Source: Septoria linicola
Taxonomy: Eukaryota > Ascomycota > Dothideomycetes > Mycosphaerellales > Mycosphaerellaceae
Assembly (NCBI GenBank): GCA_024114885.1
Contig: CP099427.1
Span: forward strand, 1,364,001 to 1,428,000
Direction of reading: 5' to 3'
DNA: 64,000 nt
Program-made: the position numbers and the translations under genes
Shown here: piece after piece, positions 52,867-62,295 of the stretch
How positions within the stretch are numbered: position 1 is the stretch's first letter
Layout: each line of letters begins with the position of its first letter
The notes under the pieces: model-generated
Told to the model about the DNA's origin: nothing
The model's input: the letters and a program-made list of their open reading frames with translations, nothing else
Databases searched by the model: none

Positions 52867-52875
52867 TATATAAAA
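52867..52875 (+). promoter_or_regulatory. TATA box of the secreted protein gene at 53017
   Basis: TATATAAAA 142 bp before the ATG, with no competing ATG in the reading frame of the gene between them. Confidence 0.45.
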
Positions 52876-53016
52876 CCCTTGCTCCGTCAGTGGCTCCTGG
52901 CGTCTCAGCTTACCCAAACCATAACATCGACAGCATATAGCTCACCTGCATAGCATCGCGTCTACATAGCATCTCACTTCGCACAACATACTCAACCTAC
53001 CAACCACGCTCCCACA

Positions 53017-53358
53017 ATGCTCAATCTCAGCATCATCCTCACGACACTCGCTGCCGTCTCCCTCGCAGCAAAACCCAAGCCCAAACCCAAGCCATCATGC
53101 ACTATCACATCAACGCTTGAACAATCGGAGTGCTGTCCGCAAATCCCAGCCAGAACCAAATATGCCTTCACGCAATGTGGCGGGTGTGCGCTTGTCACGG
53201 AGACAGTCCCGCTCGCTTGTTTTGCCCCGTGTACGGCGACGCCGACTGTTGATCGAGCTTTGACTACGACTGTGATGGAGTGTGATCAGGTCATGTCGAT
53301 TTTGCCGGTTACGACGAAGAAGGGACGGCATCCGGAGGGGGGGTATGGGAGGAATTGA
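53017..53358 (+). CDS. small cysteine-rich secreted protein, one-unit paralogue of the upstream gene
   Basis: 113 residues. A signal peptide (MLNLSIILTTLAAVSLAA, residues 1-18) is followed by a Lys-Pro repeat (KPKPKPKP) and then one cysteine module with spacing C-X10-CC-X13-CGGC-X10-C-X3-C, including QCGGCALVTE. The module matches the first half of the protein encoded at 52033-52527 in every spacing up to the last cysteine pair, so the two genes are tandem paralogues. An eighth cysteine follows near residue 88. The C-terminal tail is basic and Gly rich. Effector-like by size, secretion and cysteine content; the actual role is unknown. Confidence 0.8.
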   Translation: MLNLSIILTTLAAVSLAAKPKPKPKPSCTITSTLEQSECCPQIPARTKYAFTQCGGCALVTETVPLACFAPCTATPTVDRALTTTVMECDQVMSILPVTTKKGRHPEGGYGRN

Positions 53359-53798
53359 TGGGGCACTAGGAGATGGGCAGTGCTGGTTCGTATTGTGTAT
53401 GTTTGATAGTTCCTCTATGACATTCGATCTTTGCAGATGGCAGCATTGTGGGTTCGAGGTGGAGTCTACGGGTCAAGGCTATGGTCACCTCGGTTTGCAG
53501 GAAAGCGTTGTGGGAACCATCGCAAAACTGTCAAACTCATTGAACTGATCTATTCCGATACCGATGGGAAAGACTCTTTCGTTGCGAAAGCCCTGCGTAT
53601 CGCCTGCTGTGGAAGCTAGAAAGTCACAAAATCTTCCTGCAAGCAAATTGCTGTCGCGCAGTGGCCATTGCCGCTAACCCCTTCCTTCTGAGTGAGGTAC
53701 GGTAAATGGTCCACAACCCATTATCAGCGCTTAACCCCGATGCCAGATTTGTAGTAGTCCTCGCCTGAACATCCTGAAATATGTTAAAGCTGCCGCGC
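53359..53798. other. spacer between convergent genes
   Basis: 440 bp between the ends of two converging genes. It holds their 3' regions. I see no gene or repeat. Confidence 0.5.
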
Positions 53799-54512
53799 CT
53801 ACAAGTCCCAGTGTGTGAACAAGTTCACACCCTCGTATGCATCCATCAGTACTCCTTGCACTATAGACCACGCGCAGCCAGCTTTGTGAAGTTTCTCTAG
53901 CATATCAAACATGGCAGAGATGAATTTTTGCTTGAGTGGTTGCTCATCCTCGTCCTCGATCTGATCGACGCCGAAGCGGGGACGATATGGCACAACACCT
54001 TCAAAGTACATGCGTAGCCACCACCATACGTTCTGCCAATCTTGATCGGTGATTGTGCCCCGATCCATCTCAATCATGATGTTGAGCTCTTTATACTTCT
54101 TGGTGTGCTTCTTGGCGTTCTGGTAGAACTTCAACAGAGCTGTAGGATCGTGATAGTGGCAGTCAACGATAAAAGTGTTCCGCTCAAGATAAAGTGGCAG
54201 TGCCTCAGCTCTGATTTGCTTGCAGGTGAGAAGAAGTGCTGGCTGACGCCAATATCGATGAATTCGAATTGGCACTTGCGTCGTGTCTACTTCGTGGCCG
54301 TCTTTCCACAATGCGAGACGCCACCAATCGTAAAGCTCCACAAGAACCTCGTCGTAAATCTGTAGGCGAAGCTCCTTGGGCAGCTCGTCCAGAAAGTGGC
54401 AGATCTTGGAGAGTTCACGTTGTGCGAGTGTTCTCACTTGTCTGAGCTTTGAGGGATTCATCGATGAGATGAGTGCAGCGACCTGTTGCACATCATCTGT
54501 TGCGCTTGCCAT
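53799..54512 (-). CDS. 2EXR/F-box-like protein
   Basis: 237 residues, one exon. After a short helical N-terminus, residues about 40-58 read FLDELPKELRLQIYDEVLV. This is the LPxELRxxIY opening seen in F-box-like 2EXR proteins that are abundant in Dothideomycetes. Further on, LLLTCKQIRAEALPLYLERN followed by TFIVDC is the second hallmark (old cysteine/arginine helix and the N-x-F strand). The C-terminal part is alpha-helical and unremarkable. Members of this group are poorly understood; a role in ubiquitin ligase substrate choice is assumed only from the F-box resemblance. A paralogue with a frameshift lies 590 bp away on the same strand. Confidence 0.8.
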   Translation of the reverse strand: MASATDDVQQVAALISSMNPSKLRQVRTLAQRELSKICHFLDELPKELRLQIYDEVLVELYDWWRLALWKDGHEVDTTQVPIRIHRYWRQPALLLTCKQIRAEALPLYLERNTFIVDCHYHDPTALLKFYQNAKKHTKKYKELNIMIEMDRGTITDQDWQNVWWWLRMYFEGVVPYRPRFGVDQIEDEDEQPLKQKFISAMFDMLEKLHKAGCAWSIVQGVLMDAYEGVNLFTHWDL

Positions 54513-55102
54513 TTTCCAGAGATATTTTGTGTCTCGGTCAGCGGCAGAAGTGGCAGAGGCACGAGAACGGACTCGAGCATTGGGTGGCGGAGCGTAAAGT
54601 CGGAGTTGTCAGGCGCTGCGTAGAAGGTGCGCGGTTGTTCTTGACCTGTATTTTGTCGTGTATGGCGTTGAATGACCTTGTGCCCTGAAGAGAGGCACTA
54701 TTCCATACGCCGCCAGGAAGTACTAGGCAGATATCTTGATGTCTCGCAATGTGAGCTGTGACTGTGGTGATGTTTTGTTGTTAACGTTCGAATTAGTAGT
54801 GAAAGAACTGAGAATGTGCTAGTGACTAGTCTGCATTAGTGCGGCAGCCCTGCAGCGCGACGTCTTCACTTTCAACTCTACGAATGATTGTAGTGATCTT
54901 ACAGCCGACCTTCACTGCTGTCTAAGTGAAATATGAGGCCAGTCGATGTCTCGTCCAGAGACCTTGGACGCGTTCTCCCTCTGCGTCTCACGTGAATGAG
55001 CGCTCCAAATTGGCAGTGGCGTGTGAGCCAAGGAGACGCCCGCACATTCCCTCAAGTGCTTGCATACTCGGAGCCCCGCCGTTCGTCTCGCTACATTAGT
55101 AC
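54513..55102. other. spacer between the two 2EXR/F-box-like paralogues
   Basis: 590 bp, upstream of the gene ending at 53799 and downstream of the one ending at 55103. It should hold the promoter of the former. No TATA box or other clear element was seen. Confidence 0.4.
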
Positions 55103-55932
55103 TCAATTCCGCCGACTGTTTGGCTGCGCTAGAGAGACAGGCGCCTTAAGATGTGTAGTTCGCCACTCAGACCAACTCGCCAGCCACCTTGACCCCCACA
55201 GTGTGTCCTCCAGCGTCTTTTCAATGACCTCCCATGCCACACCGGCTTCCTTGAGGGTGTCGATGTTATCGAACATACACCCGATGAAAGCACAGCTGTC
55301 CGTTCCAAAGTCTTTCAGGTTGAGGTAAGTCTTATTGGCCCCGGCTGTTGGGCGACAGATGACCTTACCGTCATAGTGCGCCTTGAACCACCTCTCCGTT
55401 CCCTCATCCGCCTTTGCAACGCCAAGCTCGAGCATGATGTCGATCTCATACGGCTTGTTTGAACCCCTCAGCACGTGCTGGCTGAACGTGATCGCAGCCG
55501 TAGGATTCATCCCCCGGCAATCGATAAAGAACTTGTTCTTGTCATAGTATATTGGCGAGGCAACTGCTCGGATCTCCTTGCAGGTCGCAAGCAGTCCTAG
55601 CTGTCGGAAGTGGAAGCGGTCGATGAGGATACGCTCTGGTGATCCTGGGGCTCCGGTAGCCTTGGGCGCACCAGGATACTTGTAGTTCCCGTTTTCTCCG
55701 ATCAAGACGTACTCATAGACCTGCACTCGAAGCTCTTCTGGCAGGACATCGAGAAAGTAGCACACCCCAGATAAGCTCGGTCTCTTAGTCTCTTCAGCTC
55801 CGCAGTATCCATCTTCTCCAGAAAGGCGAGAGCTTGTTGCATGGTCGGCGCATTCTCCGCTGCAGCGTTTGCTTGAACAAGTGTGGCCAGACTTTTGCTG
55901 ATCGTAACCGAGTCTGACGGTGAGGCAGACAT
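55103..55932 (-). pseudogene. 2EXR/F-box-like paralogue with a one-base frameshift
   Basis: The start is probably the ATG at 55930-55932 (MSASPSDSVTIS). The frame reads to MDTAELKRLRDRAYLG. It then continues one frame over as VCYFLDVLPEELRVQVYEYV, which is the same place where the paralogue at 53799-54512 reads RELSKICHFLDELPKELRLQ. The switch falls at a run of four C (55765-55768); five would keep the frame. Downstream the gene is intact: LATCKEIRAVASPIYYDKN, FFIDC, to the stop at 55103. No splice sites fit. It is either a recent pseudogene or a single-base sequencing error in a homopolymer. There is no ATG at the start of the downstream part. Confidence 0.75.
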
Positions 55933-56170
55933 TTCCACGCGAAGAGTGTTGTGCGAAAAGTCGTGCGAAAATGTCGCCTTACGGATGTCGCGCAAATGTG
56001 CAGTCTCGAAAATTCGGGTGGCTTCTCCAATCGAGCTTCTGGAATGTGTTCAACGAAGTTCTTGACAGGTACAGGAGCGGCGTGTTGAGCGAGATGCTGC
56101 TGTAGTGAGCTTTTCGAATAATGTTGTGCCAACGTTGTGTTGTGTGGGGTCGCTGTAGTCAGCACTGAAC

Positions 56171-56180
56171 CTTATATAAG
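56171..56180 (-). promoter_or_regulatory. TATA-like element upstream of the frameshifted 2EXR gene
   Basis: CTTATATAAG, about 240 bp upstream of the ATG at 55932; its own sequence is palindromic. The palindrome cluster lies 29-66 bp further upstream. Confidence 0.4.
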
Positions 56181-56208
56181 CTAGAGCACGGAAAGTGAAC
56201 AGCAGGAT

Positions 56209-56237
56209 AGCGCTAGCGCTAGCATGCATGCACGTGC
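56209..56237. promoter_or_regulatory. three adjoining palindromes, possible regulator binding cluster
   Basis: AGCGCTAGCGCT (56209-56220), GCATGCATGC (56222-56231) and GCACGTGC (56230-56237) follow each other almost without gap. Each is a perfect inverted repeat; the last contains the E-box core CACGTG. The position is just upstream of the TATA-like element. The regulatory role is inferred. Confidence 0.4.
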
Positions 56238-56510
56238 GGCGGAGTGCTCACACATTCACCTCCAGCTTCACTTGATGCGCCGATCAAAGACTTCCCTTGC
56301 AAGAGCGTCTGGAACATGGCTCTCCATGGCTTTCGCCCCAAGCATCTTCATTTATACCTGGTCTAAGATGCTGTGGTGTCGACAATCCAGCGTTCGATTG
56401 TCGATCATCTTTGGAGAGTCTGTGTATTAGCTTGATATAGCTTTGCGTGGCTCTCAGAGCGGCTGGTTTGCGATGTCTATGCGACCCGCATTGCTGACCA
56501 CGGTTTGCAT

Positions 56511-57173
56511 TCAGGTCAGGTCAACAACAACCTTTTCGGCTGGCCTAGCACGATCCTTAGCTGGAGCAGCATCCTCAGCTTCTACTGCAACTCTCGCACG
56601 CTTCAACACCGGATCCTCATGCCGTACATGCCTCGAGATGACACAGCCTGCTGCATCGCCCTGCATCTTGCAGCAAGTCCAACGAAACCCGCCAGCATAG
56701 TCTTCGTCGTCAGAAAAGTCCTCGTGCGGTCTGCCTCCACCTCTCCAGTCATGCTCGTGCCATGTCTCGCTCTCGTAGTCAAATTCCCTCTCGCCCTCGT
56801 GGTACAAGCAGTCACCGACCGCGTTGTCGGTGATTGTGTAGTACTCACCACAATTGCCGCATCGATCGTAAGACTTCCGCTTGCCGCCTACTTTGTGTCC
56901 AGGGGTTGGCTTGCGCAGCCTCATGTCCGCAAATTCGGCAGCTTTTGACACCGCTACACAAAGCTCGACTAGCACAAGACAGACCTGTGATTCAGGCGCC
57001 TCCATGATCGCCATCTGCAAGTCGGCTGGCCGAGGTGGTGGTGATACTGCTTTTCGTATTGACTGATGCTCCTCAGGCTCCAGATGATCCGGAGAGCCAT
57101 CGGAATCATAGTCAGAGGCTGCGGCATCAATTAGCCTAGAATGCGTGGCTAGAATGTGATCAGCAGCGTACAA
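56511..57173 (-). CDS. CHORD-like zinc-binding protein
   Basis: 220 residues, one exon. The N-terminal half is low complexity (acidic, then Pro rich). From about residue 105 comes a cysteine/histidine module: CGNC, then GDCLYHEGE, then a Trp/His/Asp stretch with HEHDW, then GFRWTCCKM, then GCVISRHVRH. The order CxxC...C-x-YHxGE...W-x-CC...GC...H resembles CHORD-type zinc modules and a fungal conserved family with the same layout. The zinc ligands would be these cysteines and histidines. CHORD proteins act as chaperone partners; that role is not proven for this family. The tail is charged (VLKRARVAVEAED...), without a membrane segment or signal peptide. Confidence 0.7.
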   Translation of the reverse strand: MYAADHILATHSRLIDAAASDYDSDGSPDHLEPEEHQSIRKAVSPPPRPADLQMAIMEAPESQVCLVLVELCVAVSKAAEFADMRLRKPTPGHKVGGKRKSYDRCGNCGEYYTITDNAVGDCLYHEGEREFDYESETWHEHDWRGGGRPHEDFSDDEDYAGGFRWTCCKMQGDAAGCVISRHVRHEDPVLKRARVAVEAEDAAPAKDRARPAEKVVVDLT

Positions 57174-58093
57174 CTCATGTTGTTATGAAGAGCCTCGTCA
57201 GACTTCTTAGAGATGCACCTGTGTTCGCAGCGCTCTGCTTGCTCGTACTACAGATTGTCCCAGCGGAGACTTGAGACTCACGACGCGCCGAGTTGCCGTG
57301 AGGCTGCCAAGTCCAAGCACGCTAGTAAAACACGTAGACATGTGCGTGTACAGCATTCGTGCACGACTTTGCCTTCGAATCAGAAGGTTTGTTCAAGAGC
57401 GGGCACAATCGCATGCACTCTCCTCGCCTGCAACGTTGACTGAGACGCCTTCTCAAATGTACACGCCCCTACCCACGCGCCTCACCATCGCGCAAACCTC
57501 CTCGCCGAGTCGCAGCGTCAAGCAGTCTTTGCTTCGCCTCCGTCTGACCAGAGATACGTACTTGAATCTCTGAAGACTTACGCGGTAAGACAAATGCCAT
57601 GTCCAGTTCCTTCGCAAAATTGCGATTGATCCATCGCGCGTCCAGCCCGCTCTGGAGAGGGCTCGATGTTGATCCTAGTCGCAGGCGAATGAGCATTTGG
57701 GCCAAGTGAACCATAGCTGCTGTAAGTAGCGCAACGGGAATAATTCCAATCGTTGACCCTGTATTGATAGAGCCTCCGAAAACCCAGAAAATTCATGAAC
57801 GGTCTCATCTGCATCGTGGTTCTCGTCCCAGGCTTGGTGTCGATCTATGCTTACACAACAGCTTGTGCCGGCCAAGATCTCGCTGTCAAAGATCGATAGA
57901 ACTATACCTCATGTGTTACCTTGTAGAGCAGCGCTTACTCTGGCAGCTAATGACGGTAAGGACTGTGTCGAGGACTTGTTCCTTCGTTGATAGTGTTGAT
58001 GTCAGGAAGAGGAAGCAGGAACGCAGGAAACAAGGTTTCAATGCGGGCAAATCTCGGTGGGAATGAGCTCACCGCCGATATCGATGATGTGCC
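57174..58093. other. spacer between divergent genes
   Basis: 920 bp between the start of the minus-strand zinc-binding gene and the plus-strand ORF at 58094; promoters of both are expected here. Overlapping short frames on both strands (such as 57469-57714 minus) show no domain and no consistent coding pattern. Confidence 0.4.
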
Positions 58094-58444
58094 ATGCATT
58101 ACAACTTTCCATCTCTCAATATGCCCTCCATACGCCCACCAATTCTCATTGCTTGTCTTGCACAGCGACGACTCTTCAGCACCCGGTCTCGACTGCTCGA
58201 TTCACGAACAACACCACCACCATCACCCATAGCGCCACGAGCTTCACCACCCAAGAAGACCCGCGGCGACCAGCTTCCAATCTACTCTCTCCTCGCAATC
58301 TTCGCCTTCGGAACAATCGCTTTCAACGTTTTGATCCAACAACGAGCCGGCCAAACTCCCGCCAACACGTACGAACTTCCCGACCGCGCTCCAGCCAGCA
58401 AAGATCAGTGGCCCCACCCCTCCAATCGCCCCAAGCAAGAGTAA
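58094..58444 (+). CDS. small mitochondrial membrane protein ORF directly upstream of UMP kinase
   Basis: 116 residues; translation may start at Met1 (58094) or Met10. The N-terminus is Arg/Ser rich without acids and contains RRLFST, an R-x-F-S type mitochondrial presequence cleavage site. A proline-rich linker and one membrane helix follow, about residues 62-81 (PIYSLLAIFAFGTIAFNVLI), then a short polar tail. It ends at TAA 58442-58444. The UMP kinase ATG follows after 18 nt in the same reading frame. Some ascomycete UMP kinases, as I recall, carry an N-terminal mitochondrial/membrane extension of this style, so this ORF may be the former or alternative leader of that enzyme rather than a separate gene. 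I found no intron that would remove the stop and keep frame. Confidence 0.55.
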   Translation: MHYNFPSLNMPSIRPPILIACLAQRRLFSTRSRLLDSRTTPPPSPIAPRASPPKKTRGDQLPIYSLLAIFAFGTIAFNVLIQQRAGQTPANTYELPDRAPASKDQWPHPSNRPKQE

Positions 58445-58462
58445 ACCATTCAATCAACCAAC

Positions 58463-59188
58463 ATGCCCGCCCTCGACCAACTCGAATCCTTCAAACGCAC
58501 CTCCCCCCTCTTCAAATCCGCCATAAACCCCACCTCCGACGATGAAGCCCTCGTAGTCTTCGTCCTCGGCGGCCCAGGCGCGGGCAAAGGAACCCAATGC
58601 GCCAACCTCGTCCGCGACTACAACTTCCAACACTTGTCTGCAGGCGACCTCCTCCGCGCCGAACAAGACCGCTCCGGCTCCGAATTCGGCGACATGATCA
58701 AAACATACATCAAAGAAGGCCAAATCGTGCCCCAAGAAGTCACCATCCAACTCCTCGAAAACGCCATGAAAGAGACCATTTCCACAACGGGAAACAAGAA
58801 GTTCTTGATCGATGGCTTCCCGCGAAAGATGGACCAGGCGATTAAATTCCAAGAAATCGTCTGCCCAATGGCGTTTACTCTCTTCTTCGATTGTCCTGAG
58901 GAAACGATGCGGAAACGCCTACTGCACCGTGGAGAGACGAGTGGGAGGGCAGATGACAATGAAGAGAGTATCAAGAAGAGGTTTAGGACGTTTGTGGAGA
59001 CGAGTATGCCTGTGGTGGAGCACTTTGAGAAGGAGGGGAAGGTGGTCAAGGTGGATGCTACGCCGGAGCCGGAGGAGGTGTATCAGACTGTCAAGGAGCA
59101 GTTTGAGAAGAGGGGTGTGAAGGAGTCGAGGACGCAGGAGCAGGGCGCGAAGGAGGCGGAGGCTGCGGGGAAGAGTGTGCAGGATTGA
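58463..59188 (+). CDS. URA6: UMP/CMP kinase (uridylate kinase)
   Basis: 241 residues. It phosphorylates UMP (and CMP) with ATP to the diphosphate, a step of pyrimidine nucleotide synthesis. The P-loop GGPGAGKGT is at residues 36-44. The NMP-binding region contains HLSAGDLLRAEQ and, at 116-126, IDGFPRKMDQA. The LID is RGETSGRADDN at 156-166, followed by the conserved arginine stretch KKRFRTFVET. This is the eukaryotic UMP-CMP kinase pattern. Yeast Ura6 is 204 residues; here there are about 30 extra residues before the P-loop region and a charged Glu/Lys tail of about 25 residues. The gene has no intron. The ORF just upstream is in the same frame. Confidence 0.93.
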   Translation: MPALDQLESFKRTSPLFKSAINPTSDDEALVVFVLGGPGAGKGTQCANLVRDYNFQHLSAGDLLRAEQDRSGSEFGDMIKTYIKEGQIVPQEVTIQLLENAMKETISTTGNKKFLIDGFPRKMDQAIKFQEIVCPMAFTLFFDCPEETMRKRLLHRGETSGRADDNEESIKKRFRTFVETSMPVVEHFEKEGKVVKVDATPEPEEVYQTVKEQFEKRGVKESRTQEQGAKEAEAAGKSVQD

Positions 59189-59455
59189 GGTCGCAGTGAG
59201 AGATAGGTTGTGCTGAAAGTGGCTGGAAAGGACATGGCGAGGGGAATCCTGAGATTGGAAAATCACTCACGGGCAGCCGTACGAACTACCTCTACAGTCG
59301 TCTGTGTATGTTTCACAGACACATCCGACATCTAACATCTATGTATCACATCAACTTCCACCCAGCGCCTTCGCTATACACACAATGCATCGAACATAGA
59401 TCATACATATACATCGAGCCTCATCATCCACCTCTTCCACCTCTTTCTTCTCCCC

Positions 59456-61877
59456 TCAGAATCGAGGGAGGAACCATGCATCCGACTTATCCACAGGATC
59501 ACAGTACCCCGGGCTCGAATCCTTCTGGCCTGAAGCCCAAGCGATGATTGTCAGAGCAGTCGTATAACTCATCATTGCAACTCCAAAGATGACCAACAGC
59601 ACATCCGCAATACGCTGCCAGCGCTTCGTCGCCACGGCACGGTAGTGCATGAGTGGCTATATCGCAAGTCAGCATTCACGACTACAGCAGAGATCAATCG
59701 AAGGGAGGAAAACTCACCGGATAAATGTACACCAACGGAATACAAGCAAAACTGCCCACCAAGCTCACAAACTTATCCAAATCGCCTGCGCCAGCCCACG
59801 CAATCGTCGCACACAGCGCAACCATGAAGAAGCGGAAGATGTTCTTCTTCCATTTGATCCATGGGTTATACTTTCCAGTCCTAGAGAAAAGCTGCTGACT
59901 TGTGATTTCAATCGCAGGGTAGATCTGCAACGGCGTGCTCAGCAGAATGGCAAGACTGTACACGAATTGCACTGCGTTGACCATTTTGTTGTCTTGTGGC
60001 ATGTTGAGCAGGATAACGGTCTTTGTGTTCTCGCCGTAGGCGGCGTATGAGAGAGCGCCGGCGGAGATGAAGACGACGGTGACGATGAGCATGACGGTGC
60101 CCATGACTTTGGGGAACTTCTTGGGTTCGGCCATGCCGCTTTGGATGGGGATGACGAGACCCACGCCTTCGAAGGTGAAGATTGCGGTTCCGATCAGGAG
60201 CGTCCAGTATTCGGGGTTGAATTGAGCAATTCCTGGGCCGACACCACCTTGGTGCACGATTGTGGCGACATCGTAGTAGTAAACGTAGCACAGTCCGAGT
60301 AGGATGAAGGCATCTGCAAGAAGGGCCATCTTCTGGATGTGATTGATGTTCCGATACAAGCTCATCGGCAGGAAGATGATCATCTGCATCAGAATCATGA
60401 AGCCGACGTCAATGTCCGTCTTGCAGCGCGTGATGGCAAGGACGAATGCCCGGAGGTTCTCGGCCACAAAGACGATGTACGCGGAGGAGAAGCCAATTTG
60501 ACTTATGACCAGGGAAAAGTTGATTAGATTGCGGAAATATGCTCCAAAGATCCTGCCGCCCATGTCACCGAAAGAAGCTGGCACCTTCAAGCGGATCGAT
60601 ACGAGGAGAATGAAGCAGTAGTAAGACAGGGCTGCTAGAGCGAAGAGGACCACGTTGGAGAAGAGCATGCCACCGTTTAGGTATGCGCGAGGCAAGAAAA
60701 GAACACCAGTGCCCACGAAGGACTTGAGCAGCAGCATGGCAGCTCCAAGTGGCGTGCCTTTGCCCTTCTCACGCTGTTTCCGCTTTCGTCGCCGTTTGCC
60801 TGGTGTCTCGGGCAACAGAGCAGAGTCCTCTCCCCAGTCGTCACGGTCCTCATTGTGATCGCCTTCGGTTGTGGCATCCTCGAAATAGTCCGATGAAGAG
60901 AAGTATTCGTCCGCATCCAGCACTTCGTCATCTTCCTCGAGCTCTTCTCCCGCAAAGTGGCCGTACAGAGTTAAGAACTCGATAAAGTTGGATGTCACAA
61001 ACTGTCGTCTCGGTGGCTCAGGGTCGGTAGGATTTCTGTTTCGAGGAATCGTGCCATACTGCACTCTTCCACCACTCGCGCTAGGAGCAGCGGATTCGTC
61101 TCTTCTTCGGAGATGGTCTCTCCGGAACCCACCTGGCTTTTGTATGAATGATATATCGTCATCGTCGTCGTCGTGATTGTTATTCGTCTTGGGCGCACTG
61201 TAGCTCATACTCCTCTGCAATCGTCTGGCCTCTTGCTCTTCTCGCTCTTTCTTCTCTGCATATCGGTAGATATGCCGCGTCGTGTCTCCACCTTGCAATT
61301 GCAGACTCGAAAATTCTCCTTCTGGTGCCGCAGAGCCTGATTCACCGGGAAAGCCACTACCTTGTCGGAGTGAGCCCACAGGTGAGCCAGGCTGCGGTGC
61401 TACCAAATGTCTCTTGAGTACCTCGATGTCCTCTTTCGGCGTAGGACTTCTCCCAAGCTGAGTGGCATAGCTCGCCGGCGTGTACGAGTCTGTTCTGTCC
61501 TCGCCTTTGGGACTTTCATACCTCATCGTGCCCCTCGGTTCTCTCGTCGACTGCTGTTGCTGCTGCTGCACACCACCGGGCGACTGTCCCCTCGAGCCCT
61601 GCAGTGCTTGAGACAGCGAGCTAGGTCCCGGGCCGGGCACAGAGCTGCCAGAGGCTCCAGCAAGAGGCTCTCCCGTCGACTGCACATCTTGCTGCTGACT
61701 GTGGCTGTGGGATCTCGAGTGGCCGCTGTGTTGTGAGCCTACCGTGGGCGTTGCAGCCAATCTCGCGGTCCTCGTAGCTCGTGAAGGAGATCCGCCGGCA
61801 AAGCTCTGGGCGTCTGCATCGTGAGAGCTGCCCGACGGTATTGGCCGTGCTTTGGACGACTCGGACATGACCACCAC
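59456..61877 (-). CDS. vacuolar amino acid transporter, AVT3-like (one intron)
   Basis: Join of 59718-61877 and 59456-59656, 786 residues. The intron is 59657-59717 (61 nt, GTGAGT...TATAG) and joins VYIYP to PLMHYRAVATKR in frame. Residues 1-370 are a long cytosolic region, low complexity, with a Gln run (coded by a CTG-type microsatellite near 61551-61569), an Asp run (near 61149-61176) and acidic stretches, ending in KRRRKRKQREK. From about residue 375 comes the Aa_trans fold: GTPLGAAMLLLKSFVGTG starts helix 1, and about ten to eleven membrane helices follow, the last (VLLVIFGVAMMSYTTALTII) encoded by exon 2. The pattern is that of fungal Avt3/Avt4-type exporters, which move neutral amino acids out of the vacuole. 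The start could also be Met4. Confidence 0.9.
59657..59717 (-). other. intron of the AVT3-like transporter
   Basis: 61 nt on the minus strand, donor GTGAGT, acceptor ATATAG. Without splicing the frame ends after seven codons, in the middle of the membrane domain. Confidence 0.85.
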
Positions 61878-62295
61878 CTATAGCTTGTGTTTGCTTGTTG
61901 TTGTTATGGTATGTGGTGTATGTGCTGATATATGTTGTGACCCAGACTCGGCGTTTTCCTATCGCCGCTTTGTTGTTGCACAAGATAAGAAAGAAGTCGA
62001 GCTCGGCTGCTGGGATGTGTGTGTATTTCGGATGCTGCGGTCAGCCGACTTTCACCGCTCACGAGTCGTCGTGTCTCTCGTCTTGTCCTCCACTGTCTCT
62101 CGTGACGATGCCAGCGTGATGTTCCACCTCAGAAGCAGTCAGTTCAAACTCAATCGCCGACAAGGTTTACACCAGCTGATGACAGCACAAACACCTATTC
62201 ATGGCAATCACAAATTGACGAAGCTCAGTACATGGGGCCAGTCTTTCCCTTTTTCAAATAGCTAACAGTTGACGGAATTTTCCACTGCCACCACA
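61878..62295. other. spacer between the transporter start and the nitrilase end
   Basis: 418 bp, the presumed promoter of the minus-strand transporter gene. No TATA box is evident. The open plus-strand frame here is not supported by any motif. Confidence 0.4.

Larger units (their letters stand above)
55933..56510. other. spacer with TATA box and palindrome cluster
   Basis: 578 bp between two minus-strand genes. It carries the likely promoter of the gene at 55103-55932 (see the next entries). Small frames here (for example 55794-56165 on the minus strand) are shadows of that gene. Confidence 0.45.

Noticed and set aside
51889..52917. 342-codon open frame on the minus strand
   Set aside because: It lies antisense over the secreted protein gene at 52033-52527, has no domain or sensible composition, and is explained by codon bias of the sense gene (no signal for its own promoter or start).
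55794..56165. 123-codon minus-strand frame
   Set aside because: Overlaps the N-terminal half of the 2EXR paralogue in another frame and would start next to the TATA-like element.
57469..57875. Overlapping minus-strand frames in the spacer left of 58094
   Set aside because: No shared domain, no splice pattern that links them, and no start context; treated as non-coding.
58454..59049. Long minus-strand frames opposite the UMP kinase
   Set aside because: Shadows of a clearly identified sense gene with strong codon bias.
59505..59525. CGGGCTCGAATCC resembling a tRNA T-arm
   Set aside because: No acceptor, D or anticodon arm around it; the bases belong to the last exon of the transporter gene.
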